The notes under the pieces were generated by a model. It was not told where the DNA came from. It searched no databases and worked only from the letters and a program-made list of their open reading frames with translations. From Aspidiotus rigidus (Eukaryota > Arthropoda > Insecta > Hemiptera > Diaspididae), in contig JAVHKY010000074.1 in assembly GCA_035079385.1 (NCBI GenBank), positions 682,001 through 746,000 on the forward strand: a DNA stretch of 64,000 nucleotides, given 5' to 3'. Made by a program: the position numbers and the translations under genes. Shown here in pieces: positions 31,246 to 42,759 of the stretch (the stretch's first letter is position 1; each line of letters starts with the position of its first letter).

Positions 31246-34200
31246 AGGTGAAATACGACATTTCAACGTATATTTGAACTCTCTACAAGTAATTCTGAAA
31301 ATTGTGTCTGATGCCTATCTAATATTGTATCTCAATAGAACCAATAGCGAGCGGGTTTCCCGCATAAGACGTGTACTCGCAGATTTCTGAATCATCCTTG
31401 GGATTCCGTTCATTTAAATTCGGTTGGAGACTCAAAAATATGAAACAAGTCTATAATAGTAGTCATTTCCGGGACGGTCCAACTGTCTCTCCTGACTGCA
31501 GTGAAGCTCGAATTGAGATTTTCTCAAATTTCTCAGGGTCGGAGCTGGGAAATGTTCGAAGCTTCCTTTCTCTGTAAGGATTGAACTTGAGTTTTTTTTT
31601 TTGCCCTTAAAGAAAGTCAGCAATGTATGAGGAACCCAGAACTCTTAAAATACTCCAAATAGCTTTTCTTGTTTGTGTAAGTCAAAGCTCAAAACCTCCA
31701 TAAATTCCTAGGGCTGGTCTCACCTTCTCCACATCAAAAGTAAATCTAATATTTGTCAGCATCAGATGAATTTTACAGAATAGACGGGTAGAAGGCTGGA
31801 GCTGTGATTAAAAAGGCCAGGGTACAATTTTCGGTTTTGAATGTAGGGAGAAAACCACTTTAGTTGTGCATATCCTCAAATCGATATCGAACTCTTCATA
31901 TCAAAAACAGTATTGTACCGATTCGCGGGGGTGAAGTATTTGTACATTGCCTCCCCATGACTGATGAGAAATTGGATACCCATGCGTTCACTCAATTTGT
32001 CTTTCAAAATTTTACACACGTCCAAGTAAGTAATGCTTACTATTTTTTATTTTCGTGATCTGTACTTTATTGAATTTAGATGTTTTGGAACCAAGAATTT
32101 TCTACTCTTCAAGAATAGAAAAATCTGCATGTAGCACTCTTAGAGTAATGAGTAATCATCTGAAGCAGGTGAAACTTGATATGGAAATAACGCTGTATCA
32201 TGTACTGTAGAATCTCGTCTTGTCAAGCTTTCATTTCCATTTGACATATTTGCCAATCAAGTGTACTGTGTATAATCATCGTACTGCCAAGTACAATAAC
32301 ACACTACAATGCAATTTTACACTTGTCAGCGTCACGCAATTACCTTCCATGCAGTTAAGTTCAATTTTTCGTGTTCCGTAAACTATGCGATAGGCCTGCC
32401 CCTGCCTATATATGCAACCACCCTTCTGACTCGATTGCAGAGACTACATAATACATATTAGTTTTCCTCTTTAAAGCCACGTTAACGCGGAAAACAAGCG
32501 AAGAAAAGGGAAACTAGCGACTACGCGACTGGTCCGTGGACAATGCATTAGCAAACGGCAAAGGCGTGCACCTTACCCCATATACGCGTACGCATATACT
32601 AGTGTTAATCAAAGTCATTAGAAAGCGTGAAGGATGTGCGGTGAATGGGACAGTATAGCTACACTCTCGGCGCTTTTATTGCAAACATCTTGCCAGTGTG
32701 TAATACTAAAAGCTGCGACGAAGTAAAAAACGACGACGTGGATGAAAATTACACCCGCGGTCATAAAATTGATAACGCCGAATAAAGGACCGAAAAGCTG
32801 AAGAGGAATTGTAAATCATTTATGGTTTCGTATTGTACCGTTATACTAACGGAGTAGGTGCTACCGTTACCTCGACAAGGAAGTAAAAAGGGCGTTCAGA
32901 CACGTATTTAATAAGATCTTTCGTTCATTATTCATCTTCTGCTGAAACTACCGCGTGAAAATATAATGAAACGATATAATGTAGGTTACATTCTACAAAT
33001 AGATATAACGTTTTGTCGGGTGCGGTGTTTACGCACCCGGAAGAATCACCCCCTGAAAGGGAAAGAAAAACTCCGCACCATTCGAAGGAACGAGTGATTT
33101 ATTACGCTCCTATGGTTTCAGGTAACGAAATGTGCAGTGAAGTACCTACAGCTTAGGGTGATATAAGTAAATTCGTACAAATTTCCAGTGTCACATGAAA
33201 ATTATACGTCGTAGCAACTTCTGGAGAAAGGGATTGTAAAACAATGAAGATATTTTTGAGGCGAAAATATTCGGAGTCTATCTAGCGGACATATCTCTTG
33301 ATCTCTTGCATACTATAAATCCCTCTAATGGTATTTGAATCACTGCTATTATACTATTAGGTAGTTGGGCAAGGTTGGCGCTACAGAAAAGTTTCAAAGG
33401 ACAGCTCTTGAGTACATACATAGTTTATGAGCGCATTAACCCGGATACCTAATACAAGAATTTCATGGAGATGGTTTCATATCTCAACCATACAAACATG
33501 ATAATGAATGTGGCATTGGCTAGATTACACTCTTGTACAGATCTGCTAGGTTTTTAAGGATTGATATGTTGGAATTTTTCTATTCTAATCAGCTTGGTAG
33601 TGAATAGCATCTTCTTAGGCTCATTGAATTTATTATTATTTTTTTTTTACCAGAGTCAGAAATTAGAATGAATCTTTCCAATGATTGAATTGTTCATGAC
33701 AGAATTTCTTTTTTCCGACATTTTGACAATCCACAGAAACGTATCTGTCAGGAATTCATTTTATACAAACATTAAGCCTCGAGGTTAATTATAGTTTTTC
33801 AACCTGAAAAGAAATCAAAATTTATTTAAAAGAATGAAAAATCATTGAAATCAGGCAATGGACAATTTTTCCTGTTTACCAACATGCATAGGTACGGAGC
33901 TCAAATACACACGTTTGTGAAAAGAGTAGAGGGCACAGTAATCATACTGAAGGGTACAGGGAAAGAAGGGAGAATGTCCAAATAAAATGAGCTGGAAAAA
34001 CGGTTTCTTCGGAGGAGAGAAAAATATCCAATGGTCCAGATTGTTTCTCTTGGATATTCCCCTTTTCCCCCTTGTACCCTTCATTTCTATTTGGCTGGCT
34101 GCTACTTGAATTTCATCTGGAAAATTGGATCTTGAATAATGTATTTGGTTTAGAGACAAGATATCTCAATTTTCAAGTTTTTTTTTTTTTTGAATCGGCA

Positions 34201-35031
34201 AATAGGGATTTTTGATTTGATATTTGGGGCGCTTCTTAGGTTCCTTCAAAGTATATTGTATCGACCCAAAGAACGCTGAAATTCTTCACCCCCCCCCCTT
34301 TTACAATAGGGGATAATATCTCGAAAATTCTCCCCGTCAGCCCCCCGTGGCGAAATTCGAGGGACTTGGTATCTCCAACGTACTAATTCTCACTCACGTT
34401 TCTACAAGTAGGTATCATTCGTAGCCAATTTTTCTTGAAAATTTACAGTTTTCCTACTTTTCGAATGCCAGTCATATCGGGATTAGTCTTAACCTTCCTT
34501 ATACCTCGACACCGTTCGTGAATTGTTTCTAGTAAAAATTACTAAATTACGCGAGAATTAGTCCTCGATAGTAAAACGAATTTAGCTATCTAGATACCTC
34601 TCAAAATTTTAATCAGCGTACTTCATTTTATTACTTAAATCTACAGTATTGTAGGTACGTCTGTTTGCTTAATTTTCTAATGAGTAATCTTGCGTGACTA
34701 ATTATGGCTTCATAGCCTACACAGTCTAATCTGCGCTCTTTTTATTTGTCTGTGAATATAAACTTCACATAACAAGGGAATGCCAAAAATTGTCGGTTAC
34801 AATTTTCACGCTGAGAACGACAGTGCCGCGTCGTCTTTAGGCTGTCATTAATGTACATCGAACGATTCGCGAGCCACGCGTTCAACACATTCCTATTCTA
34901 GAACTGGTTGTTAAAATTTCGCTACTAGGTATATCTTTCTAATCCTACTTTATCGATGAATAAAATTAAATTATTACATTGCATGATCTAGTTCGTATTG
35001 GAATGCCGACGATCGCAAAGGAATAAGTGCA
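31246..35031. other. Mostly unique DNA, no gene recognised
   Basis: Short motif-free open frames only. 32450-33060 is CpG-richer and includes a small hairpin (CGGGTGCG, 7-base loop, CGCACCCG at 33017-33039). 34180-34330 has T, C and A runs. Confidence 0.5.
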
Positions 35032-35104
35032 GGGGGCGTAGCTCACATGGTAGAGCGCTCGCTTAGCATGCGAGAGGTACCGGGATCGATACCCGGCGCC
35101 TCCA
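35032..35104 (+). tRNA. tRNA-Ala (anticodon AGC)
   Basis: A complete 73-nt cloverleaf. Acceptor arms GGGGGCG and CGCCTCC include the G3-U70 wobble that identifies alanine tRNAs, with discriminator A at 35104. D-arm GCTC..GAGC, anticodon stem CTCGC/GCGAG with loop TTAGCAT (AGC at 35065-35067), and T-arm CCGGG, ATCGATA, CCCGG are all perfectly paired. No intron; CCA is not encoded, as usual in eukaryotes. A and B box promoters are internal. The sequence matches the usual insect tRNA-Ala form, so it should be functional. Confidence 0.98.
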
Positions 35105-35108
35105 AAAA

Positions 35109-35112
35109 TTTT
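35109..35112 (+). terminator. Pol III terminator of tRNA-Ala
   Basis: TTTT starts five bases after the tRNA; a back-up run of ten T follows at 35123-35132. Confidence 0.75.
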
Positions 35113-35528
35113 CTTAAAATTCTTTTTTTTTTCCCCCATCAAGATGTATTGAAAATTATATTAGGTTAAATTCTCACGAAATTGTGCATACATTGTAAAT
35201 AGAAACTCTAATTTCTATACGTGAATGATGCAAAATATAATATGACTTGCAAGTTCGTTTGGTCGTCGCAAACCTGTCAAAATCTGACTCTGTTTAGGTT
35301 ATCTTATACTTTCCTATTCAGTTATTCATTAGGTAAAATGATTTTTAATTAATCAAACTCGTAATATTGGTAATTGATATGATCTTCAAAAGAAATAAGA
35401 GAATAAAAATATAATATTAAAAGTTCGTGAACGAGAACTCCAGCTTGCAGCATATTATGGCGTAATGTTTACCTTTCTCCTTTTTTCGAATCATTTTGCT
35501 CTTGAATGTGTATGACGTAATTGTAAAG

Positions 35529-35536
35529 TATAAATA
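35529..35536 (+). promoter_or_regulatory. Possible TATA box
   Basis: TATAAATA about 85-90 bp before the ATG at 35621. In AT-rich DNA this can be chance. Confidence 0.2.
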
Positions 35537-35620
35537 TAAATTACCGTTTTATTGGTGTGCTGGAGATGCTAATATTTTCTGATTCAACTTTAAACATCGC
35601 TCTCAAAGAAACAACTTGCA

Positions 35621-35869
35621 ATGAACTTCTCATCAGAGGATTATATCGTTGTGAAAGACGACGTCTCTTCGTTTCAAAAAGATCGAAGTATTACTAACGC
35701 CCAAGTTCCAGCTGACATAAGAACGTATTTTCAATCGACGGTCAAGCTTATGATGAATGGAAAGCACTTTCGGGATTTTTGTACGGATATTTCTGCGTCT
35801 ATTGAGATGAAAATTGCGAAATCAACGATGAAGTCGTTTCGACTGAGTTTACCCTATGTAGCTAGTTGA
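35621..35869 (+). CDS. Unidentified small ORF (82 aa)
   Basis: Opens at ATG 35621 (context CTTGCAATGAA) and closes at TAG 35867-35869. The product begins MNFSSEDYIVVKDDVSS and ends SLPYVAS; it is mixed in charge, has no signal peptide, membrane segment or motif that I recognise. Codon use is less AT-skewed than chance frames nearby, and a TATAAATA lies upstream. No orthologue family can be named. It may be a small gene, an exon of a larger one, or chance. Confidence 0.22.
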   Translation: MNFSSEDYIVVKDDVSSFQKDRSITNAQVPADIRTYFQSTVKLMMNGKHFRDFCTDISASIEMKIAKSTMKSFRLSLPYVAS

Positions 35870-36754
35870 GAAAAACGATTCAAAATTCGACATTTACTGT
35901 ATGCGGATGATCTACGAGTAATTTGTCATGATGTGGTCTTCAATCTTGGCGCAACATTACGAAGTAACTCTGATAAGAATGGTAATTACTTTATGAATGA
36001 TGGTATACCGTACTTTGACACAGGAAAGCGCAGTTAATCTACGATTAAACAGTGGATTAAAAATTTCTTAGTTACACCTAGGTATTTTATTGGATATGAA
36101 TATCGAGCGCAGCTTTTCTTACCTGAACCATATTATTATTGCCTTATTGGGTTCAATCACAAATAACCGACAATTATGCGAGGAAGCATCCGCAGATATG
36201 ATTCCATGCGATCAAGAGAGGGATAACATAAATGAAGTCAGTAGGTATCACAGTTTCCGGAATATTTCGATTTTTCTCCCGGTGGATGTCGTGAACAGAG
36301 TTTTGATCTTTGAAATCATTAGCATCAAATCATCACAAGACAAACGCTACAAATAGAAGAAAAATACCTGCTCTCAGAGAATCTAGGGTACCGGTAGCTA
36401 GACGGTACAAGACAATGTGAACGATGGAATTTTCGAATCTAATTTCAGCAATCATTTTACTTGCATCGGCATACTTCTTCGAGAGTGCTTCGTACCCAGC
36501 GGTCTCATTCGTTTGTTCTATTCGAGTAATCCCGTATTCTTGAGTACCCTAAATACGAATGTTCTCAGTACAGATCGAGAGGTGATAGCCTAATTTCATT
36601 CGAACAACGTTTCATTATTGCGCAAACTCCATTTTTGTACTATAATATGATTCATGATTTCCAATATCCGCTTCAAATGTACAAATTTAACCGGAAAAGA
36701 TCGTCAACATAAGCAATTGCCTTATCATTTGCCCAGTAAAAGGCACTTTAGCAT
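35870..36754. other. Unique DNA, no gene recognised
   Basis: An 88-codon frame at 36090-36356 has no recognisable motif. Confidence 0.45.
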
Positions 36755-37520
36755 TAGCCCAAGGTGTTTGAAAAGAGGTGTGCTCAGTTCGATGGTAAAC
36801 AAAACGCAACGCGCATGCACGTCATTTAAAAATACTCGGGACGCGAAACCGAGTGACGTCACCCGGTTCCGTTTTTACATTGTTTTACAAATTAATGGAA
36901 GTCAGCTGATCTGCCGTACAAAGTTAAATTCACTTAAATTGACGTACATCCAAATCGACGATCAGGCAAGCTGTATCTTTCAGACGATTGGTGCGAGTCT
37001 GCCGTGCAAATAATGTTTGACGAACGTGCAGGTATTGAATTCTACAAAAAGGTTGTTGAAACATAAGTGATGTAGGACCATTCTTCCTTATTGTAGACAC
37101 TGCACGTTCGTCAAACTCTATTTGCACGGCAGGAGTGTGTGAATCGTGATAACACACTACTATTACTTCATTGATGGAATAACAGGGAAAAATTCAAATC
37201 TAGGAAATTGGAGCTTTGTTTCACGTGGGATGAACACTCTACTCTGAATTGTGTTGAAATGAATGTTGGATATACGTCAAAATTTTGACCTATATCCAAA
37301 CTATACAATCCAAAAACGCTAATATATTGGAAGGAGAGACGCTTGTATCGGAAAACTGGTGTGATAATTGGATTTCTCATTCGTTCTAGTAACACATTTA
37401 CATCTCAATTAAATGTAACTTCTCCCAATCGTCGATTTGGATATACATCAGTCCAACTTTGTACGGCAGTGATGTAGCGCCTTGTTGTTTACACTCTTTT
37501 CAAATACCTTGGCTTTAGCC
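36755..37520. mobile_element. Nested inverted-repeat (foldback) element, about 766 bp
   Basis: Outer ends: CCAAGGTGTTTGAAAAGAG (36759-36777) against the reverse complement of CCAAGGTATTTGAAAAGAG (37494-37512). Within it, 36911-36964 pairs with 37426-37470, and 36999-37030 pairs with 37101-37132. The word CTGCCGTRCAAA appears four times, twice in each orientation. No coding recognised. Confidence 0.72.
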
Positions 37521-38439
37521 CAGCTGCAATAAGGAACAGCCAGGGAACAGCTGCAGCACGTATACCTTATCATGAAGATCATTATACCAGGAAGTGGAAT
37601 TGGGACTTGAGTCTTGACAGCGAAAAAGTCGCTGCAGGTGGCGATGTATGAAAGCTGGGCCCAAGAAGGTGATTCAGATTGTGATATTGAATCACAATTA
37701 CCAATCCTCAATCTTATTTAGAACTTGGGTATAACTCAAAAATAGCTCAAGATGTTGACTTCTAAGAATAACCTATAGGTAGGCCTGCGGTATTTCTATA
37801 ACTCATTGTTCTTCTGACTCACCTGACAAAAAATGAAGGAAGATCAGTGAGAAGAACTATAAGATACTGCAAATCAAGTTGATTTGAGTTGATTGCAATT
37901 GATCTAGAATCTTAAAACGTATAATCATATCGTAGGTGCCCATCAATTTGCATTCATTTAAAATAAAATTGTCGTCTTGAATCCATAGCCTATATTTTTT
38001 CTATCAGTATACAATAACAGAAGAAATGATGATCATTTTAGAATATGGATGACCATAAAGTTAAAAAGTCGAATATGTCCGGCACTGCCGTCGGCAGTGC
38101 CGGACATATTCGACTTTTTAATTATATAATCCGTCGGGACAAATCAATTAATTCTTAAGTTGACCATAAAGTTATTCCTAATTGAACAAAGAAAATTTAG
38201 TATTTTTAAAATAATATTTATAGGGGAGTGAATTTGGTATAAATCTGTTCATTATTAATTTTTTTTAAGGGCCGTTCATTGCCATAAATTACAATGGCTA
38301 TATCTAGGGCCCTAGCTATATCCCACAGTAGAAGTATATAATAGTTGAAGTTATTACATCACTAATAATCAAGTTTATAGGTCCCGATGAAGGTAGTAGT
38401 GGATGATGAACAACAGTTTTGGCAGGTCCTTGGGTGAAA
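37521..38439. other. Unique DNA containing a 61-bp palindrome
   Basis: Apart from the palindrome at 38061-38121, no feature found. GACCATAAAGTTA occurs on both sides of it (38050 and 38162). Confidence 0.5.
38061..38121. repeat. Near-perfect 61-bp palindrome
   Basis: Two 30-bp arms, exactly complementary, around a single central T at 38091. The left arm starts TTAAAAAGTCGAATATG and its inner half is TCCGGCACTGCCG. Confidence 0.97.
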
Positions 38440-38685
38440 ATTCGGATGTGTTTAAGCTTTTGTATTTAGTTCAAGATGTGAGTAGGCCTATGTGATGTAC
38501 TCTTAGGTGCTGGTTGGTACAGTGGGGACAAATTGGAGGTGGTGTTCTGTCGTAGATGAATTGATGAATTGTATTGGTGTGGCCGAGAAGAATACGATTG
38601 ACTGCAGATTCAAGGTGACGATCTGTTTCTTTCTGTAGGTAAGTATTTAAACTAAACCAACTTATGACCACAAAGTTTGATTTTA
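38440..38685 (-). pseudogene. Non-LTR C-terminal (post-RNase H) fragment
   Basis: On the minus strand 38671-38471 reads YLQKETDRHLESAVNRILLG, HTNTIHQFIYDRTPPPICPH and HCTNQHLRVHHI. The pattern RxRxGHTxLTHxxL, then PPxCxxC, then HxxxHI is the zinc-finger-like tail after RNase H in I-group elements. It resembles the tail of the 55 kb element (TRLRIGHTRLTHTHL, CPHCES) but is too different to be the same subfamily. RT and RNase H cores are absent. Confidence 0.65.
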
Positions 38686-41200
38686 TAATTTAAAGAAAAA
38701 AAAAATATGAAAGAAAATTTTAGAAGTTTATATTCGATCATATGTTGCGCAAACCTTAATGTAACTACGCGAGGTATATTCCTTATCACATTTTTTATGG
38801 TTCAGTACTTTACTCTCTGACTAAAAATTACCACAAGCTACTCCTTGTCAAACAATTTTGTATTAAAGAAGAATAATTTTTATTTATTTGAAAATTATAT
38901 CACTGACAAGGCGTGAGTTTCCGCAAATACGATAAAATAGATCGATAACAAATGAGGTAGAAATACAAGAGTGTAGAAGAAGTTGAGTTTTATAACTAAA
39001 AATCTCATATTAAAGTCGCTTTCGGGATTTTGTATATGCCGAAGCGACGTATGTGTGCGTATAGATGTCAATGTTGAAAAGGATCCACATTTTTCACTCT
39101 ATGTATTAAGAATGCTGTATGTGAAGCTGGTTCGGCGTTTCGCCCCGCTCTCTCCTTCTCACCCTGACAGGTGAAGTAATATCGTAGCAGCGGGATCCCT
39201 CTTTTTTACATTATTGTATACAATAAAGGTCAAAGGGCCGATTATTGTGACTACCGGGTACATGATACGGCGGAGAGCGCGTAAAACTTTATGATGTGCC
39301 ACGCACGTGTTTTATTAAACTTTTCGAGAAGCGTGCTCTCGATTGTTGTCAAACGAATAGATCGCCGTCATTATACCCATTATTATCATTATCATTATCA
39401 GTGTAGACAGCAGCAAAAGCAGCTTCACTTGTAGCATTCTCCGTGACTTCTTCGATGACCTCCCCATTTAAAAAGCCGAAAGTCGCCGCGTTATTAAAAA
39501 CGAAAGAACGGGGCAAACCAATATACTCGTGTTCTCTCTTTTACGCGCCGCGCCACGTCCAGCCTCCTGCACGCTTCGTCGTTTAAAAGCGCAATCCAAT
39601 TATACAAAGATCGCATCTCGAGAAAGATACACCTGTACGAAAAAAGGGGCAACAAATGAAAATAAATAAAATCGAAATTAATATGTTAAAAATGGTCCAT
39701 CTGGTCTAGGGGGTTGAAATATGAGCGTCGGAATGACGTTGTGTTGACATTGATGAAGAGTGTCCTTAATGTAGATGCGTGTAGACGAGAATACGAAAGC
39801 GATGATGCGAAAATAGGTATCCGACCGATGCTAATTAGACGACATCGGGACATGGGCCACGGCAAGAAGACGAGCAGCCGAGCACGTGCTACACTTCGAC
39901 CGAACGTCACCGAATGATTCCTGATCTAGTACAAGAATTCTTTATGAAGAGTGACATACCGGGGGAAAAATATGCAACACGCACAAATTTTAAGTTTAGA
40001 CTCGTCGGGCATACACGCGATCGTTTTTGTTTTTATTATTTTTTTTTCTTCTGTTACAAGAATATGAAAATTACATTTTCGTCCAAATGTATCTGAATTA
40101 TGAAAGCGGAAGAGAAGTACACAAATACTTAGTGGCAAAATATAAAATTTTTTGAAACGAACGCGTGATGTATTTTCTGAAAGATGGAGGAAAGATTAAA
40201 AGGCGAGTAAGTTACCGTGGATTCTAACGAATGCTCTGGTCAATGTTGCGAACAAAAATAAAAAGCTCGTTGACCCTTAATTTTGTGCGGAGAATTCGAG
40301 GATTTGCTGGACTTTTACTGTACGAATGAGTGACTCGACATTCTTATTCTCAAGGTTCACTCCATTAATGAACCATTTATCGGCGTATAATGAGAATATA
40401 TCCGTAAGTTTTATAATATGCTCATACAGTGTAACTGTACAACGTTACAGATGAGTCTTTTGCATATATGAAGAACGCATAGCTATTGTTGATTATATAC
40501 AGAAACTTGTGTAGAACATTTTTCGGTTTAATTATTTAAAACAACGTATTATACAAAGTAGGTCCTCGAGGAAACCGATTTTCCGTCATATTCACACGAA
40601 TAGTGAGTTAAATATTCGAAAGGAAATGCCAAATTTAGCTGTTATTTATTACTTTCCTCTGCGTGCCACTTACACGAATGGGCAGCCGGTCACTCATCTG
40701 TATAACAAGGAAAATTCTGTTGAAGAGGTCTTAACATTTTGAAGTGTATTGCACTCGTTGACTAAATAAGCTAGATAAATTCTTAAGCGGGAAGATCTAC
40801 CTACCCACCAATCACCCCGTAAGACACTTTTTCATTGAAAATTATTGTTCTTTTATGGGTTCTGCAAATTACGATTAAGTTAGGACACTGAAAATTCTGT
40901 AAATAAATTATTGTCAAATCACGAGAGCTCGGAAGTCACAGAATTTACATTTGAAATGTAATTTCGGCTTGAACCTTTCCCGTTTTCAGTAAATTTTCTA
41001 GGACTTACAGAAGTATAGAATTTAGGTATGCGGTACAATTTTAGGTTTTGTGACTTTCTCCTAATGTCAAAGACAAGAAAATTCCAAAAGTAAAATTATT
41101 CGAGAATAGGTGGATTTTTTGAGATGGATTACAGAAAACGTTTTTCGAGGTACAAAAAAACCACTGTCATTCTCTGAGGCAATTAAGGAAATTAGGGAAC
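38686..41200. other. Unique DNA, no gene recognised
   Basis: A 67-codon frame at 39714-39917 (plus) is relatively GC-rich and basic, but an equally long minus frame overlaps it and no motif is seen. Nothing else of note. Confidence 0.45.
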
Positions 41201-41700
41201 CTGTAATATGGAAACTAATGGAGATTTTCAAGATAAATAAGTACAAGAAATATTTTCAAGTCCCACCTTTATAAGGGCTTACAGCTCAATATTTACTGAG
41301 TATATGTTTTGGAGTCCAAAATTTTTCTAAATCCCACCTTCATAAGAATTTATAGATCAAAATTTTCCGAGATCCCATCTCAGGGTGAAATTCACTCAAA
41401 TTCCCTTCCTTATATATAAAGCTTGGATATCGATATTTTCCTCAAGTTCACAGTTATAAAGGCTTCTCAAGTACTATCCCTGTGAGGCTTCAGTCTCTCT
41501 CTTCATATACATGTCCTTGAGATCGACATTTTTCCATGTCCTACTTCTATAGGAATTCATAGTTCAAAATACTTCAAATCCCTTTTTTTATGGGAGTTCC
41601 GAACTCGAGATTTTTCTCAAGTCTCACCTCTATTGAAGTTCAAAGTGCAGTATTACCCAAGCTCTACTCTTTATGTAAAAAAAACGTTGGCACCACTCAT
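41201..41700. repeat. Degenerate short-period repeat block
   Basis: Loose repeats of about 55-70 bp built from AAGTCCCACCT, TATAAGG, AGCTCAA and ATTTTTC words, as in the blocks at 28130-28250, 44250-44320 and 50500-51600. Confidence 0.5.
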
Positions 41701-41828
41701 ATAAGAACTGATGTGAAACAGGGGGTAGAAGATTTACTACTTGCAGATGGTGTATGCAAAAAATGAGTATGAGCGGAGTCGACTGCACGGCGTACATCAT
41801 TTTTCCAAAAAGTTATATTATTTCTTTT

Positions 41829-41995
41829 GACATGTTTCATATCTTTTTTCTGGCCTGAATCTCAATCTTTGATACGCGTCCCTACTACCGTGACCTTGAA
41901 ATTAAACAAAAAATTAATCCTATTTTGTGGCCTGGACCTCATTCTGTAATTAGCGTCCGAGCGTCCATACCGCACTATCACCTTGGGATTTGGAC
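41829..41995. repeat. Diverged duplication with GACATGTTTCATATC head
   Basis: CTGGCCTGAATCTCAATCT...GCGTCC (about 41850) is echoed by GTGGCCTGGACCTCATTCT...GCGTCC (about 41937). Related copies begin at 4310 and 50268. Confidence 0.55.
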
Positions 41996-42724
41996 GCTTG
42001 GGCAGGGGATGAGGATCGTGACCGATATTTTTCCGAAATTGCGCCTAGCTAGTAGCCACATTCGAATCAACTTACCATCGTAATTTCTATTCATCGTGAA
42101 AATTTCTTCTCAGTCTCTACCATAATATTTTCGAGAGTTTGTATAATATACGTAATCGTACGAGGTTGCAGCCCTCAGTCGGTCGGACTAAGCATTAGGA
42201 GCTAGTGGTGAACGGCAAACATAGAGGGATGTTTTCGGCGTGTATCTAAAAATTTCACGGATAAATTTCGAAAATCAAATCTAGTGACATAATTATTCGT
42301 AATCACGTAATTTATTGCTTTTTCATGGTTGTTTTCTCCTTTTATATGGCAAATAGATACGAGTGTTTTGCAAGATGATATATGCAATACTGTGAAGAAA
42401 GAAAGATATTAGCGTGTTTCATTCATTAGTTTGTTGTTGGGTGACCAAAAATAATAGGGTTGCAAACAGCCGGGCGCTATATATCCACAACGAATGATGA
42501 AAACGAGGAGGGTCGGTGTAAAGTATTCGTCCCCTTCATCGCGTGTTACTATCTTTCGATACATAGGCGTATTATAGGTTAGAAATACAAGGGTGGAAAT
42601 TTTGTCAACCAGAAAACAATAATAGTTTAGCGACGTGTACATTCGGCGATGATAAAGAAAGAGAAGAAAATAAAAAAAGAAGTACACTTATATTGGTTTT
42701 GAAGACACGGCGGACGAAAGAAGG

Positions 42725-42759
<35 letters not shown>

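Noticed and set aside
35889..35925. LLYADDLRVI translation resembling the RT catalytic YADD block
   Set aside because: No other RT block (no PQG, no palm or thumb) lies on either side in any frame; taken as coincidence.
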